Program-made: the position numbers and the translations under genes
In this document: positions 24,474-34,163 of the stretch, piece by piece
Position numbering within the stretch: the first letter of the stretch is position 1
Layout: every line of letters begins with the position of its first letter
The notes under the pieces: generated by a model
Told to the model about the DNA's origin: nothing
The model's input: only the letters and a program-made list of their open reading frames with translations
The model's database searches: none
Origin: Verrucomicrobiales bacterium
GTDB lineage: Bacteria > Verrucomicrobiota > Verrucomicrobiia > Verrucomicrobiales > V1-33
Assembly (NCBI GenBank): GCA_018003315.1
Contig: JAGNEJ010000029.1
Span: forward strand, 1 to 50,557
Direction of reading: 5' to 3'
DNA: 50,557 nt

Positions 24474-26093
24474 TCAAGGTGGGCTCGCCGGTGCTTTTGC
24501 GGCGTCACGTTCGTAATACCAAGAAGTGTGCACGATTTTTTCGATTTCCACCTGATCCCGTGAGATGGCCTCGGCTGGATACCTGACCTGCAGAATCAGG
24601 TTGGCTTCCAGCAGCAACTGTTTCACGAGGTCGTCGTAGAGCGCGGAGTCGCGCTTCACGTAGCCGATGAGTTCGAAGGTGTCATTGCCCGGATAGGTGA
24701 GTTGGTAGGATTGCCAGACTTTGTTGTCGGAGAAGCCATGGTTGTAGTAGTCATACGGGTTCACCCGGACCCTAAACGACATGGGCTCCCTGGGCTGCTT
24801 GATTTTGTAGTCGTAGAGTTCCATGGGCTGGTAGCCCTCGGTGGTCTCCCAGTCCAGCAGATAGCGGAAGGTGCCGTCCGTCTGGGGAATTTCCTCCACG
24901 GCGGCAAATTTCTGAACATGGTTTTCGCCGATGCGCAGGGCCAGGTAAACGTAGAATGCCTTTCCGGCGGTGCCTTTTCTTGCATCCTCCACTTCATGAA
25001 CCGGCATCGCGGCATCCGAGTGCGTTTGATACCATTTCTCCATCAACGGGGCCACCGCCTCGGCCCGCCGTACGAATTTGAGTTTCTCCTTCCAGTTGGG
25101 TGCTCCATAAAATGCCCGAACGACCTTTTCGGACTCAAGGATCGCATCCTGGGTGACCTGCACCCGGGTGGCTGCTTCCGCCTCGCTCAGCAGGCCGACG
25201 GGAACTGGATCCGACGGACGAACCTTTTCATAAAAAATCCTGGCCAGCCAGTAGAGACCAATGCCGGCCACCCCGGCCAGCAGTCCGAGGATGCCCCAAC
25301 GAACTCCCACGGTCATGCGGCGGAAAAACAACTGCACGCCCTGCACCAGCCTGCTTTTGCGGATGCGCTTGATCCGCTTCATGGATTTTCCATCGACGTC
25401 CACCCGGGTGACATACTCGCGGGATTCGCTGGCAATGACTTCCTCCGGAAGAATGCCGGAAGATGGGGCCGCCCATTCATCCGCGGCCAGTTCCGCTTCA
25501 GGAATGTGGTCGAGCACGGTATCCCAATCCGCCAACCGCACCTCGTCCTGCTCGAGACGCCGCCGCCGTCTCACCCGCAGCCGATCCAGACCGATGCCCT
25601 TGAGCTTTGCCTTGAATTCCTCGGAGAGTTCGTGATCGCCTGCGGTCACAATGCGCTTTTCCTCGCGGGGAACCGTTTTGGCCGATTCAAAACTCTTGGG
25701 CTTCACCTCGGGAAGACGCGACGGCTGCGAAAGGTCGGGCGGGGCGGCTTTTTCTTCCTGCAGCGCCGGTGTCGAGCGCTGTTTCGTCGGTGGGAGTGCG
25801 GCGGGACGAAAGGTTTTCGCTGGAGCCGCGGGCGGTGCCGCCTCACTGGGTGCCGGTGCCGGAGCAAGCGGTGGCGCTTTGAATACCGGATGGTTCGCCT
25901 CGTTTTCCAGCCCCCTCGCCGGCGCGGTTGGTTGCGGAATCTCCATGGCGATCGGCGCTTTGCACGACGGGCAGACGAGCGCCTTTCCGGCGAGCACGGT
26001 TTCCCGGCGGGCCTTCATGGTTTTTCCGCAGGCCGGACAGTCCGCGAGAATCCAGTTCAGCTGACCCGGAGTGGATGGAGTTGATGCCGACAT
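24474..26093 (-). CDS. Membrane protein with N-terminal zinc ribbon and shared unknown C-terminal domain
   Basis: Unrecognised protein of 539 residues. The N-terminus has a zinc ribbon (Cys19, Cys22, Cys41, Cys44 in CPACGK and CPSCKAP), followed by about 110 residues rich in Pro and Ala. A basic patch KAKLKGIGLDRLRVRRRRRLEQ and a membrane segment near 263-283 (GILGLLAGVAGIGLYWLA) follow. The C-terminal region (about 325-530) is homologous to the downstream gene: WYQTHSD, LLDWETTEGYQPMELYDY, RVRVNPYDYYNHGFSDNKVWQSYQLTYP, and LQVRYPAEAISRDQVEIEKI. Topology predicts the ribbon inside and the C-terminal domain outside the membrane. It lies 111 nt downstream of the pseudopilin operon on the same strand, so it may belong to that transcript. 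No function can be assigned. Confidence 0.7.
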   Translation of the reverse strand: MSASTPSTPGQLNWILADCPACGKTMKARRETVLAGKALVCPSCKAPIAMEIPQPTAPARGLENEANHPVFKAPPLAPAPAPSEAAPPAAPAKTFRPAALPPTKQRSTPALQEEKAAPPDLSQPSRLPEVKPKSFESAKTVPREEKRIVTAGDHELSEEFKAKLKGIGLDRLRVRRRRRLEQDEVRLADWDTVLDHIPEAELAADEWAAPSSGILPEEVIASESREYVTRVDVDGKSMKRIKRIRKSRLVQGVQLFFRRMTVGVRWGILGLLAGVAGIGLYWLARIFYEKVRPSDPVPVGLLSEAEAATRVQVTQDAILESEKVVRAFYGAPNWKEKLKFVRRAEAVAPLMEKWYQTHSDAAMPVHEVEDARKGTAGKAFYVYLALRIGENHVQKFAAVEEIPQTDGTFRYLLDWETTEGYQPMELYDYKIKQPREPMSFRVRVNPYDYYNHGFSDNKVWQSYQLTYPGNDTFELIGYVKRDSALYDDLVKQLLLEANLILQVRYPAEAISRDQVEIEKIVHTSWYYERDAAKAPASPP

Positions 26094-26204
26094 GGGTTGC
26101 AGGGGGGACGACAAAGCGGATCCAGTATAAACGCGCCAAGGGACTGGCGGCAACCACGACACGAAAGAAAAACAGGCGTTCCGTCAGGCAGGACTCCAGC
26201 GAAA

Positions 26205-27134
26205 TTACCGTCCGCGGCCACCTCCCCCGCCGCGCCCGCCACGGCCGCCACCCGGAGCATTGCCAAATCCCTGGTTGCCGCTGCGGCCTCCGCCACCGGG
26301 ACCGAAACCCCCGCGGTCACCCCGTCCGCCCCGGCCCGGAATGTTTCCATTGCTGCCCGGCGGTCCGCCGCCGGGATTGATGTTGATGGGAGGAACGCCG
26401 CCGGGCGGACCACCGCCGCCGGGCGGAACCCCTCCGGGTGGCGGCTGGGTTCCACCGGCACCACCTGTGAATTGCTGGGGATTGACCATGACGGGCACCC
26501 AAAAAATGAGCCGCAGCGGCTCGGAACCATCGGCCAGTTCCATTTCCATCCGGATGAGTGAGGGGCGTCGGGTGTTTTCCAGCGGCCAGTCGAAGGCCCA
26601 ATCCTGGGCGGTGTCGTCATAAAAGGACCAGATGAGGGAGCGGATGCCGTCCATCAACTCCAGCCTGCGCACCACGGGCAGACCGGTGTTTCGGTCCGTG
26701 GCGGTTTCATCGAGTCGGCCATTTTCGAAATCCTCCGTGCGGTCCTGGTCGAGGTAGAGCACCACGGCGGTGAAATTTCCCACCCGGTTGCGTTCAATGC
26801 GCAGAATGACCGACTTCGATCCCGCTGAAACCCCGGACCAGGAAAAGGCCAGCGGGTAGTCTTTCAGGTAGAGTTCACTGCCTCCGTCGCCACCGCGGGG
26901 CAGCAGCAGGTTGAGGCGTGCATTGCCGGGAACCTGTTCCAGATTTCTGCGGATCAACTCCACGAACGCATTCTGGCGCATGGAGATTTCCTGCTGTTCG
27001 GTCACCTCCCGGGAAACAATCAGCGCACCGCGCTGCACCGCAAATACTCCGCCCACCAGCAGCGCCAGCAATGCAATCGCCAGCATCACCTCGATGAGCG
27101 TGTAGCCGCGGTTCTGACGGGACGGAAATTTCAT
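26205..27134 (-). CDS. gspJ: GspJ-like minor pseudopilin with Gly/Pro/Arg-rich tail
   Basis: A 309-residue type II secretion pseudopilin. The prepilin peptidase motif is RG-YTLIEVMLAIALLALLVGGVF, with the cleavage glycine, Glu at +5 and the hydrophobic helix. The globular part to about residue 222 resembles GspJ: it is long, with a segment LELMDGIRSLIWSFYDDTAQDW similar to the conserved W.F.D region. Residues 225-309 are an unusual low-complexity tail, first PPG repeats, then GRGGRGDRGG-type RGG repeats ending in GRGR. The pseudopilin role is to form the tip of the pseudopilus with H, I and K. It is last in the G-H-I-J cluster, 9 nt after the preceding gene. Confidence 0.75.
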   Translation of the reverse strand: MKFPSRQNRGYTLIEVMLAIALLALLVGGVFAVQRGALIVSREVTEQQEISMRQNAFVELIRRNLEQVPGNARLNLLLPRGGDGGSELYLKDYPLAFSWSGVSAGSKSVILRIERNRVGNFTAVVLYLDQDRTEDFENGRLDETATDRNTGLPVVRRLELMDGIRSLIWSFYDDTAQDWAFDWPLENTRRPSLIRMEMELADGSEPLRLIFWVPVMVNPQQFTGGAGGTQPPPGGVPPGGGGPPGGVPPININPGGGPPGSNGNIPGRGGRGDRGGFGPGGGGRSGNQGFGNAPGGGRGGRGGGGGRGR

Positions 27135-27143
27135 GGCATGGGC

Positions 27144-27611
27144 TCACCGGACCCCCGGTGGAATGGCCGGTCCGCCCTGGGTCCGGTAGAGCGGCTGGTA
27201 GCGCCAGATTTCGGCATCCATCATTTCCGGTTCTGTCTTCCAGTCCACATGATAGAAGGCCTGGACATAGATACGGTAGAGCTGCGTCACTTCCTGCCCG
27301 TCCTCGTTGGTGATTTGCTTCATCTGCTCAACCTGCGTCACGGTCCAGACGCCGAGTTCGTCCGCTTCGGTGGTTTGCGTCTGTCCGTCCCATTCGGCGA
27401 GGTTGGTCAGCTTGCTGATTTCCGTCAGTTTGGACTGCAGGCGCATCTGCATGCGGGCGTCCATCTGGGATTCCACGGCCATCTGGGACGTTCTGGCCAG
27501 CGCCCGCACCAGCGGCACCACGGCCATGCCAAAAAGTGTCAGGGCCAGCAGCATTTCCAGCAGGGTAAAGCCGCGGCTCCGGACGTTTTGCAGTGCCAGG
27601 GTACTATTCAT
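27144..27611 (-). CDS. gspI: GspI-like minor pseudopilin
   Basis: A 155-residue pseudopilin. The N-terminus MNSTLALQNVRSRG-FTLLEMLLALTLFGMAVVPLV carries the prepilin cleavage site, Glu at +5 and the membrane helix. The rest is short, with a WTVTQVEQM strand and a C-terminal WRYQPLYRTQGG. Its place between H and J, and its size, fit GspI, a minor tip pseudopilin of type II secretion. The chosen ATG (27611) overlaps the stop of the previous gene in ATGAATAG, a coupling arrangement; the longer frame to 27677 lies inside that gene and is not credible. Confidence 0.72.
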   Translation of the reverse strand: MNSTLALQNVRSRGFTLLEMLLALTLFGMAVVPLVRALARTSQMAVESQMDARMQMRLQSKLTEISKLTNLAEWDGQTQTTEADELGVWTVTQVEQMKQITNEDGQEVTQLYRIYVQAFYHVDWKTEPEMMDAEIWRYQPLYRTQGGPAIPPGVR

Positions 27612-28131
27612 CGGATTCCTCCCGCTGCACCCCTGCGGTGAGGGGGTCAAACTGCACTTCGGTCCACCTGTTTTCACGCTCCACCCGGAACATCAGCGGC
27701 TCGCAAATGCCGCTGTGCTTGAACACCCAGTAGTCCGGCCGGGGCGTCTGCCATTTTTCTTCGCCGAACCGCCGCACCGCAAAGCTGATGTCCGCATCGA
27801 AGGTTTTGACCTCGATGCCAGAGTCCCGGCCCAGCTGCTTGTCCGCCGCATCCAGAAACTTCTGGTCCTCGCTGGCTGCAGCCTGTTTTGGGCGCAATTC
27901 CAGCGACCGCGGCTTGATGACGATTTCCCAGTCCCGCTGTTCGGCGATCGCCCGGTGCCACGCTTTTTTCGCCAGCACCTTCATTTCATCCAGCGGACGG
28001 CGCAGTTTGGCCGAGTCATCCCACGCCCCCATGCCCTTGGCGCCAATACCCACCAGCAGCACTGCGATCGCCATCACGATCATCAGTTCCAGCAGGGTAA
28101 AGCCGCCGCGGTTGTCGGGGGTGCGCTTCAT
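27604..28131 (-). CDS. gspH: GspH-like pseudopilin
   Basis: A 175-residue pseudopilin with MKRTPDNRGG-FTLLELMIVMAIAVLLVGIGAKGM, the prepilin peptidase site, Glu at +5 and the hydrophobic helix. The soluble part contains RPLDEMKVLAKKAWHRAIAEQRDWEIVI, similar to the conserved helix and strand of GspH/FimT proteins (family members often read ...A.L..AR..A...). The start at 28131 gives a short basic leader; the ORF to 28245 overlaps the upstream gene. It lies 10 nt after gspG and overlaps gspI by 8 nt, so it is inside one operon. Confidence 0.75.
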   Translation of the reverse strand: MKRTPDNRGGFTLLELMIVMAIAVLLVGIGAKGMGAWDDSAKLRRPLDEMKVLAKKAWHRAIAEQRDWEIVIKPRSLELRPKQAAASEDQKFLDAADKQLGRDSGIEVKTFDADISFAVRRFGEEKWQTPRPDYWVFKHSGICEPLMFRVERENRWTEVQFDPLTAGVQREESDE

Positions 28132-28141
28132 GCCTCCATGC

Positions 28142-28552
28142 TCATTCCTCCCAGTTGCCGACGTCATCGCCGGTGCCGTCCGCACCGTCGTCGCCGATGG
28201 AGTAGAGGTCGAACTTTTCTTTGCTGCGCTTGTTCGGCACGGCATACATGTAATCGTTGCCCCAGGGGTCCTTCATCATCGCCTCGGTGATCAAACCTTT
28301 GTCCATCAGTTGGCGCAGGCTGTTGGGCAGGCGTCCAGAGTGGGTATTCTGCCAACTTAAAACGAAACCGCTGAGGTTGCCGATGTCCGCCTTGGCTGCG
28401 GTCACCTTGCCCTGGCGCAGAATCGCCGGGCCGACTTTGGTTCCGGCGACGATGAGCAGGCCGATGATGGCCAGCACCAGCATGAGTTCCATAAGCGTAA
28501 AACCTCCCTGGCGCGCAGTGCGCAGGGCCTTCGGCAGTGTGGTGTATTTCAT
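28142..28552 (-). CDS. gspG: GspG-like major pseudopilin
   Basis: A 136-residue major pseudopilin of type II secretion. After a basic leader comes GG-FTLMELMLVLAIIGLLIVAGTKVGPAI, with the prepilin site and Glu at +5. The C-terminus has the GspG hallmark: DPWGNDYMYAVPNKRSKEKFDLYSIGDDGADGTGDDVGNW, containing the calcium-binding aspartates of the family. It is first of the four-gene G-H-I-J cassette, 137 nt after recF on the same strand. The genes for the secretion ATPase, inner-membrane platform, secretin and pseudopilin K are not in the window, so the machine must be completed from other loci. Confidence 0.88.
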   Translation of the reverse strand: MKYTTLPKALRTARQGGFTLMELMLVLAIIGLLIVAGTKVGPAILRQGKVTAAKADIGNLSGFVLSWQNTHSGRLPNSLRQLMDKGLITEAMMKDPWGNDYMYAVPNKRSKEKFDLYSIGDDGADGTGDDVGNWEE

Positions 28553-28689
28553 GGTGTCGAAAAATTGGGAAGTGGATTGGTGGAGGGGCCGACAGGGGGT
28601 CCGGCACGACCCAACCTGTCCCGCATTCATTCTTTCGTCAACGAAGCTGCCCGCCGCGTTCAAACAAACCACCCGCCGCCGCCGCATTC

Positions 28690-29763
28690 TCAGAGGGGCT
28701 GCACAACCCCTTCCGCCACCCGGAAAACAGCCTCCGGGATGAATTCCTCCTCCACCCAGCCCGGATGGGTGGTGGTGATGAGTCGCTGCGCCCCGCACGG
28801 CAGGGCGGAAAGCAGGGCGTTGCGCCGGAGCGGGTCCAGTTCGCCAAAGATGTCGTCCAGCAGCAGCAATGGGGCCGCGCCGCGGGCGGTTTGCAGCAGG
28901 GTAGCCTGCGCCAGCTTCAGCGCCAGGGCCAGGGTGCGCTGCTGTCCTTCCGAGGCAAATGGTGCCGCAGGGCGTCCGTTGAGTTCCAGCAGCAGCTCAT
29001 CGCGGTGTGGTCCGGTGAGGGTGACGCGCCTCCGCAGTTCGGACTCGCGCATCCGGCGCAGAGCGGCGGCAAAGTCCTCCCCGGCGCTGGTGTGGTAGGT
29101 GAGCGAAAGCTCCTCGGCCTGCCCGCTGATCCTCCCGTGGCCTGCGGCGGCGTGCGGCTGAATTTGGGCGGTCATTTCTCTGCGCAGCCGCATCAGGATT
29201 TCCCCGTGCTGCACCAGCAAGGTGCTGTAGGCATCCACCTGGCGCCAGTCGGGCACGGCGTCGCGTTTGAGCAGGAAATTGCGGGTCCGCAAGGCCTTTT
29301 CGTAGGCGGCGTGGGCCGGGCGATATTCCGGGAAAAGCTGGGTGCCCAGGAAATCGAGGTAACGCCGCCGGGCATCGCTGGCGCCGGTCACCAATTCCAG
29401 GTCCCCGTTTCCCATCCATACGACCAGACTGCCGGCAGCGAGATAGTCAGCGGTTTTGGCGGTTGCCGCGCCATCCACGCTCAGGGTGCGGACGCCGTTG
29501 GCAAAATCCTGCCGGAGTTCCCGTCCCGAAACGGTCCCACCCAGGCCGAATTCGCTGCCACCAAACTTCACCAGCTCTGCAGGCCGGGACGTCCGCGGGC
29601 TGTGCAGGCGCAGCAGCATGCAGATTGCTTCCAGCACGGAGGTCTTGCCCTGGGCGTTGTCTCCGATGAACAGCGCCGTTCCGTCCGGCAGCGGGCAGTT
29701 CAGCGAGGCAAAGCAGCGGAAATTCCGCAGGCGCAGCGAGGTCAGGGGCATGGCGGGAGCCAT
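28690..29763 (-). CDS. recF: DNA replication and repair protein RecF
   Basis: SMC-like ATPase that helps load RecA at gaps with RecO and RecR. The N-terminus SLRLRNFRCFASL is typical. Walker A reads GDNAQGKTSVLEAI, the ABC signature SEGQQRTLALALKLAQ, and Walker B LLLLDDIFGELD, followed by ITTTHP. TGPHRDELLLELNG is another RecF block. At 357 residues it is of normal length. The second Met (29751, MPLTSLRL) is an alternative start. It is not next to dnaA, dnaN or gyrB as in many bacteria; here it follows a DUF3820 gene and precedes the pseudopilins. Confidence 0.94.
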   Translation of the reverse strand: MAPAMPLTSLRLRNFRCFASLNCPLPDGTALFIGDNAQGKTSVLEAICMLLRLHSPRTSRPAELVKFGGSEFGLGGTVSGRELRQDFANGVRTLSVDGAATAKTADYLAAGSLVVWMGNGDLELVTGASDARRRYLDFLGTQLFPEYRPAHAAYEKALRTRNFLLKRDAVPDWRQVDAYSTLLVQHGEILMRLRREMTAQIQPHAAAGHGRISGQAEELSLTYHTSAGEDFAAALRRMRESELRRRVTLTGPHRDELLLELNGRPAAPFASEGQQRTLALALKLAQATLLQTARGAAPLLLLDDIFGELDPLRRNALLSALPCGAQRLITTTHPGWVEEEFIPEAVFRVAEGVVQPL

Positions 29764-29823
29764 ACGGTGGATTCCACAACCTTCAACCGGCCTTCCCCAC
29801 CCCGCGGTGGTGTCCGCGTCCGG

Positions 29824-30153
29824 TCAGTCCTCGAAAGTCCATGCGCGCCGCCGTTGCTTCCGCAAAGGATGCCGCCCGCCTGCCCGGTCGCGAAACGGCT
29901 GGAAGACGGCCTCCGCCCCGTCCTCCTTGATCTGGCACACCATCGCCAGCAATTCACCCAGGCGTCCGCGAGGAAATCCCTTCTGTCGAAACCACAGCAG
30001 GTATTCCACCGGCAAATCATACAACGGCACGCCCTGCGGCGGGCAACTCTGCGGCCCGAATTTGCCAAACGGCATGTGGCTGCGCCCAATTTCCTCCAGC
30101 GACTCGGCCAGTCGGCGCTGCCATTCCTCCATGCCATCCGCCGGGGCACTCAT
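29824..30153 (-). CDS. DUF3820 family protein
   Basis: A 109-residue cytoplasmic protein. The central block HMPFGKFGP...GVPLYDLPVEYLLWFRQKGFPRGRLGELLAMVCQIKEDG is the DUF3820 signature (MPFGKYKG..L.DLP..YL.WF...GFP.G.LG). In databases the family carries the label of a putative quorum-sensing-regulated virulence factor, and its biochemical role is unknown. It starts 7 nt after the stop of the cytochrome gene and ends 60 nt before recF, so the three are probably co-transcribed. Confidence 0.8.
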   Translation of the reverse strand: MSAPADGMEEWQRRLAESLEEIGRSHMPFGKFGPQSCPPQGVPLYDLPVEYLLWFRQKGFPRGRLGELLAMVCQIKEDGAEAVFQPFRDRAGGRHPLRKQRRRAWTFED

Positions 30154-30160
30154 GACGCGG

Positions 30161-31819
30161 TTATTTCGCCCCGGTGTTGATGTCCAGTCCCGGGATTTTG
30201 GACTGCAAGCCCGATGCCCCTGCCTGCGTCACCAGGGACTGCCAGGTATAAAGTTTTTTCAATTTCGGCAGGTTGCTCAAATGCTGCAGCCCGGCGTCGG
30301 TCACTTTGGTCTGGTAGAGGTTCAGAAACTCCAGGTTCGTCAACCCTTTGAGGTGAGTCATGCCGGCATCACTGACTCCCGTGCGGCTAAGCTGCAACTG
30401 GGTCAGGTTGACCATGGGAGCAACGTTTGCCAGGTCAGAATCGACAATTTTGGTGCGTCCGAGGTCGAGCTTGAAAATGTTGCGGACGATGGGTGCCAGG
30501 CGCTCCAGTTTGATGGCCCCCGGGCCGTAATCGGCATAACTGAACACCATTTCCAGCACCTTTCCATCCTTGGACACCGGCTTCACCACCACACCGTCCT
30601 TTGTCAGCGATTCCAGCAAGGCAGGGTCTGGCACGGGCAGGCTGCCCCCCAGTTCATCCACCGCAAATTTCACCTCGCTCCCGCTGGAGGTGGAAACGCC
30701 GTCCCCCATGTCGGCACCTTTCAAAATCCACTGGCGGATCATCTCCGCATCGCCCTTGGAAACACCATCTCCCTTCGGCGGCATGCGGTCTTCATCTCCC
30801 TGGGGCTTGATGATCAGGGTATAAAGGCTGCTTTGGTCCGGCTTTCCTGCCAGGACCACGCCTTTGCCCCGCACTCCCTGACGAATCCAGTCCGGTGAAT
30901 CCAGCCGCAAATCTCCTTTCTGCTTTTCCTCCCCGTGGCAGTTCACACATTTGCGCTGGAGGATGGGTCGGATTTTGGAAGCAAAGGCGCTGTTGCGGGA
31001 GATGGGCCGGGTATTCGCCGCGGCAGGCATCACCACCAGCGTCGGTGCGGTCGAAACTCCTGACATTTCCGGAGCGGCGGGGGGCGCGGGAGGAGGCGTG
31101 GTCGCCGGAGGTGCCTCCGGAGCGGGAGGCGTCGCGGGAGGCATCTCTGGCGCGGCGGGTGGCGGGGCCGCTGTCGGCGTCTCGGAATTTGTCGCTGCCG
31201 GCGGTATGGTAGCGGAGGGTGCAGGGGTCGCCGTCGGCTCCCCGGCAGGAGTCAGAACCGCTGCCGGATGAGTGTCCGGTTCCGGAGGGACCTGCTGCGC
31301 CACCGCTGGCGTCGCCGTTGCGTCTGTCGGCACTGCGGGCGATGCTGTTCCGGTGTTTTGGGCCGCCACCTCCGGTTTTGCCGGTTCATTGGTGACAAGG
31401 ATTCCTCCAAAATAAATGCCCGCCAGAGCGATCAGCAGGCCCATGCCCAGTGCCGTCCGGTAACCCATGATGAAGGAAGCCTGTCCGGGGACGCTCACCG
31501 GCGCATAGCTCCCCTGCACATAAAACCGGTCCTTCAATCGCAGCGCCCCGAGATTCCGCGCCTGTCGCTTGCACCAAAAGCCCACTGCTGCCAATCCCGC
31601 CACTCCCGCCACACACACCGCATACTCCGCCTTTCCCGTCAGCAAAAAATGCGCCCCAGCACACAGCAGGCTGACCCCCGTGGCGCAAAACAGCAGCCAC
31701 AACACGGCTGGCTCCACCTCGCGCCGGTCCTTCCACAGCACAAACAACTCCAACAGCACAGCCGCGGCCAGGATGCCAAACGGCAATTGCAAAAGCAGGG
31801 AGACAAATGGATTCGACAT
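30161..31819 (-). CDS. Membrane protein with Planctomycete-type cytochrome c and leucine-rich repeat domains
   Basis: A 552-residue protein. Residues 1-145 contain four hydrophobic segments, with the third and fourth separated by a basic loop (KRQARNLGALRLKDRF). Residues 150-265 are a Pro/Ala/Thr linker. Then comes a Planctomycete-type cytochrome c domain: IRPILQRKCVNCHGEEKQKGDLRLDS (heme motif CVNCH near 288), LVIIKP-type and EDRMPPKGDGVSKGDAEMIRQWI, with a distal Met. Residues 400-552 are leucine-rich repeats (VNLTQLQLSRTGVSDAGMTHLKGLTNLEFLNL). The heme and LRR parts would face the periplasm. Related proteins are typical of Planctomycetes and Verrucomicrobia and sit near sugar-degrading enzymes; their function is unproven. 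It is divergent from atpD across a CRP-like site. Confidence 0.82.
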   Translation of the reverse strand: MSNPFVSLLLQLPFGILAAAVLLELFVLWKDRREVEPAVLWLLFCATGVSLLCAGAHFLLTGKAEYAVCVAGVAGLAAVGFWCKRQARNLGALRLKDRFYVQGSYAPVSVPGQASFIMGYRTALGMGLLIALAGIYFGGILVTNEPAKPEVAAQNTGTASPAVPTDATATPAVAQQVPPEPDTHPAAVLTPAGEPTATPAPSATIPPAATNSETPTAAPPPAAPEMPPATPPAPEAPPATTPPPAPPAAPEMSGVSTAPTLVVMPAAANTRPISRNSAFASKIRPILQRKCVNCHGEEKQKGDLRLDSPDWIRQGVRGKGVVLAGKPDQSSLYTLIIKPQGDEDRMPPKGDGVSKGDAEMIRQWILKGADMGDGVSTSSGSEVKFAVDELGGSLPVPDPALLESLTKDGVVVKPVSKDGKVLEMVFSYADYGPGAIKLERLAPIVRNIFKLDLGRTKIVDSDLANVAPMVNLTQLQLSRTGVSDAGMTHLKGLTNLEFLNLYQTKVTDAGLQHLSNLPKLKKLYTWQSLVTQAGASGLQSKIPGLDINTGAK

Positions 31820-31950
31820 GATTACCGGAAAATGCTGAACGGCATCCTATTCACATTCCCCGCCGCGTCCACGATGGACTTCCATCCCATCCACCGTTTT
31901 CAGAACAAACGCACGCCGGTCCACGCCGCAATTTCCGGAGGGAATCCGCC

Positions 31951-33588
<1,638 letters not shown>

Positions 33589-33675
33589 GGCTTCCGCTGC
33601 CAAAACCCGCAACCGTCACGCTGCGGAATCCGCCCCGTCCCTCTGCCAGCGAGCACCTGAACCACCATCCCATTC

Positions 33676-34089
33676 ATGGCCCTCAAACTCGAAATCGTCA
33701 CCCCGGAAGCCCTGGTCTTTTCGGATGTGGTGTCCACCGTGGTCCTGCCTGGCAGCCTTGGTGAAATGGGTGTGCTCCCCAAACACGCTCCGCTCGTCAC
33801 CAGCATCACCCCCGGAGAACTACGTTACACCAAGGATTCCCACACCACCGAAATGGCTGTCGGCGAAGGATTCGTGGAGGTCACCGGAGATTCGGTCAAA
33901 GTGCTGACCGATCTTGCCATTGCTGAATCCGCCATTGACGAAGCCGCCGTCCAGGCCGCACTCGAACGTGCGCAGGACCGGCTCAAGCAGTCGGACAAAC
34001 TCGCCGCTGAAGAAGTGGCCGCGGTCGAAGCCTCGATCGCAAAATCGCTGGCCCAACTGCGCGTCAAGCGCAAGCGGCACCAGATCTAG
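33676..34089 (+). CDS. atpC: ATP synthase F1 epsilon subunit
   Basis: Central-stalk subunit that couples rotation and inhibits idle ATP hydrolysis, 137 residues. The N-terminal beta-barrel reads MALKLEIVTPEALVFSDVVSTVVLPGSLGEMGVLPKHAPLVT (shown only to identify the LPG..GEMGVLP.HAP motif of the family). The C-terminal part has two helices (AAVQAALERAQDRLKQ and AAVEASIAKSLAQLRVKRKR). It lies 87 nt after atpD and is surely co-transcribed. Confidence 0.93.
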   Translation: MALKLEIVTPEALVFSDVVSTVVLPGSLGEMGVLPKHAPLVTSITPGELRYTKDSHTTEMAVGEGFVEVTGDSVKVLTDLAIAESAIDEAAVQAALERAQDRLKQSDKLAAEEVAAVEASIAKSLAQLRVKRKRHQI

Positions 34090-34119
34090 AGGCTAAAAGC
34101 GGCCGGACACCCGTCGAAC

Positions 34120-34139
34120 GTGCTGGCATTCTCCGGCAC
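34120..34139. terminator. Hairpin between convergent atpC and purM
   Basis: GTGCTGG (34120-34126) pairs with CCGGCAC (34133-34139) around a 6-nt loop, one pair being G-T. It sits midway in the 74-nt gap between convergent stops. There is no T-run on either strand, so it is only a possible terminator. Confidence 0.3.
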
Positions 34140-34163
34140 CAATCGGCAGACCGCCGCGCAGTC

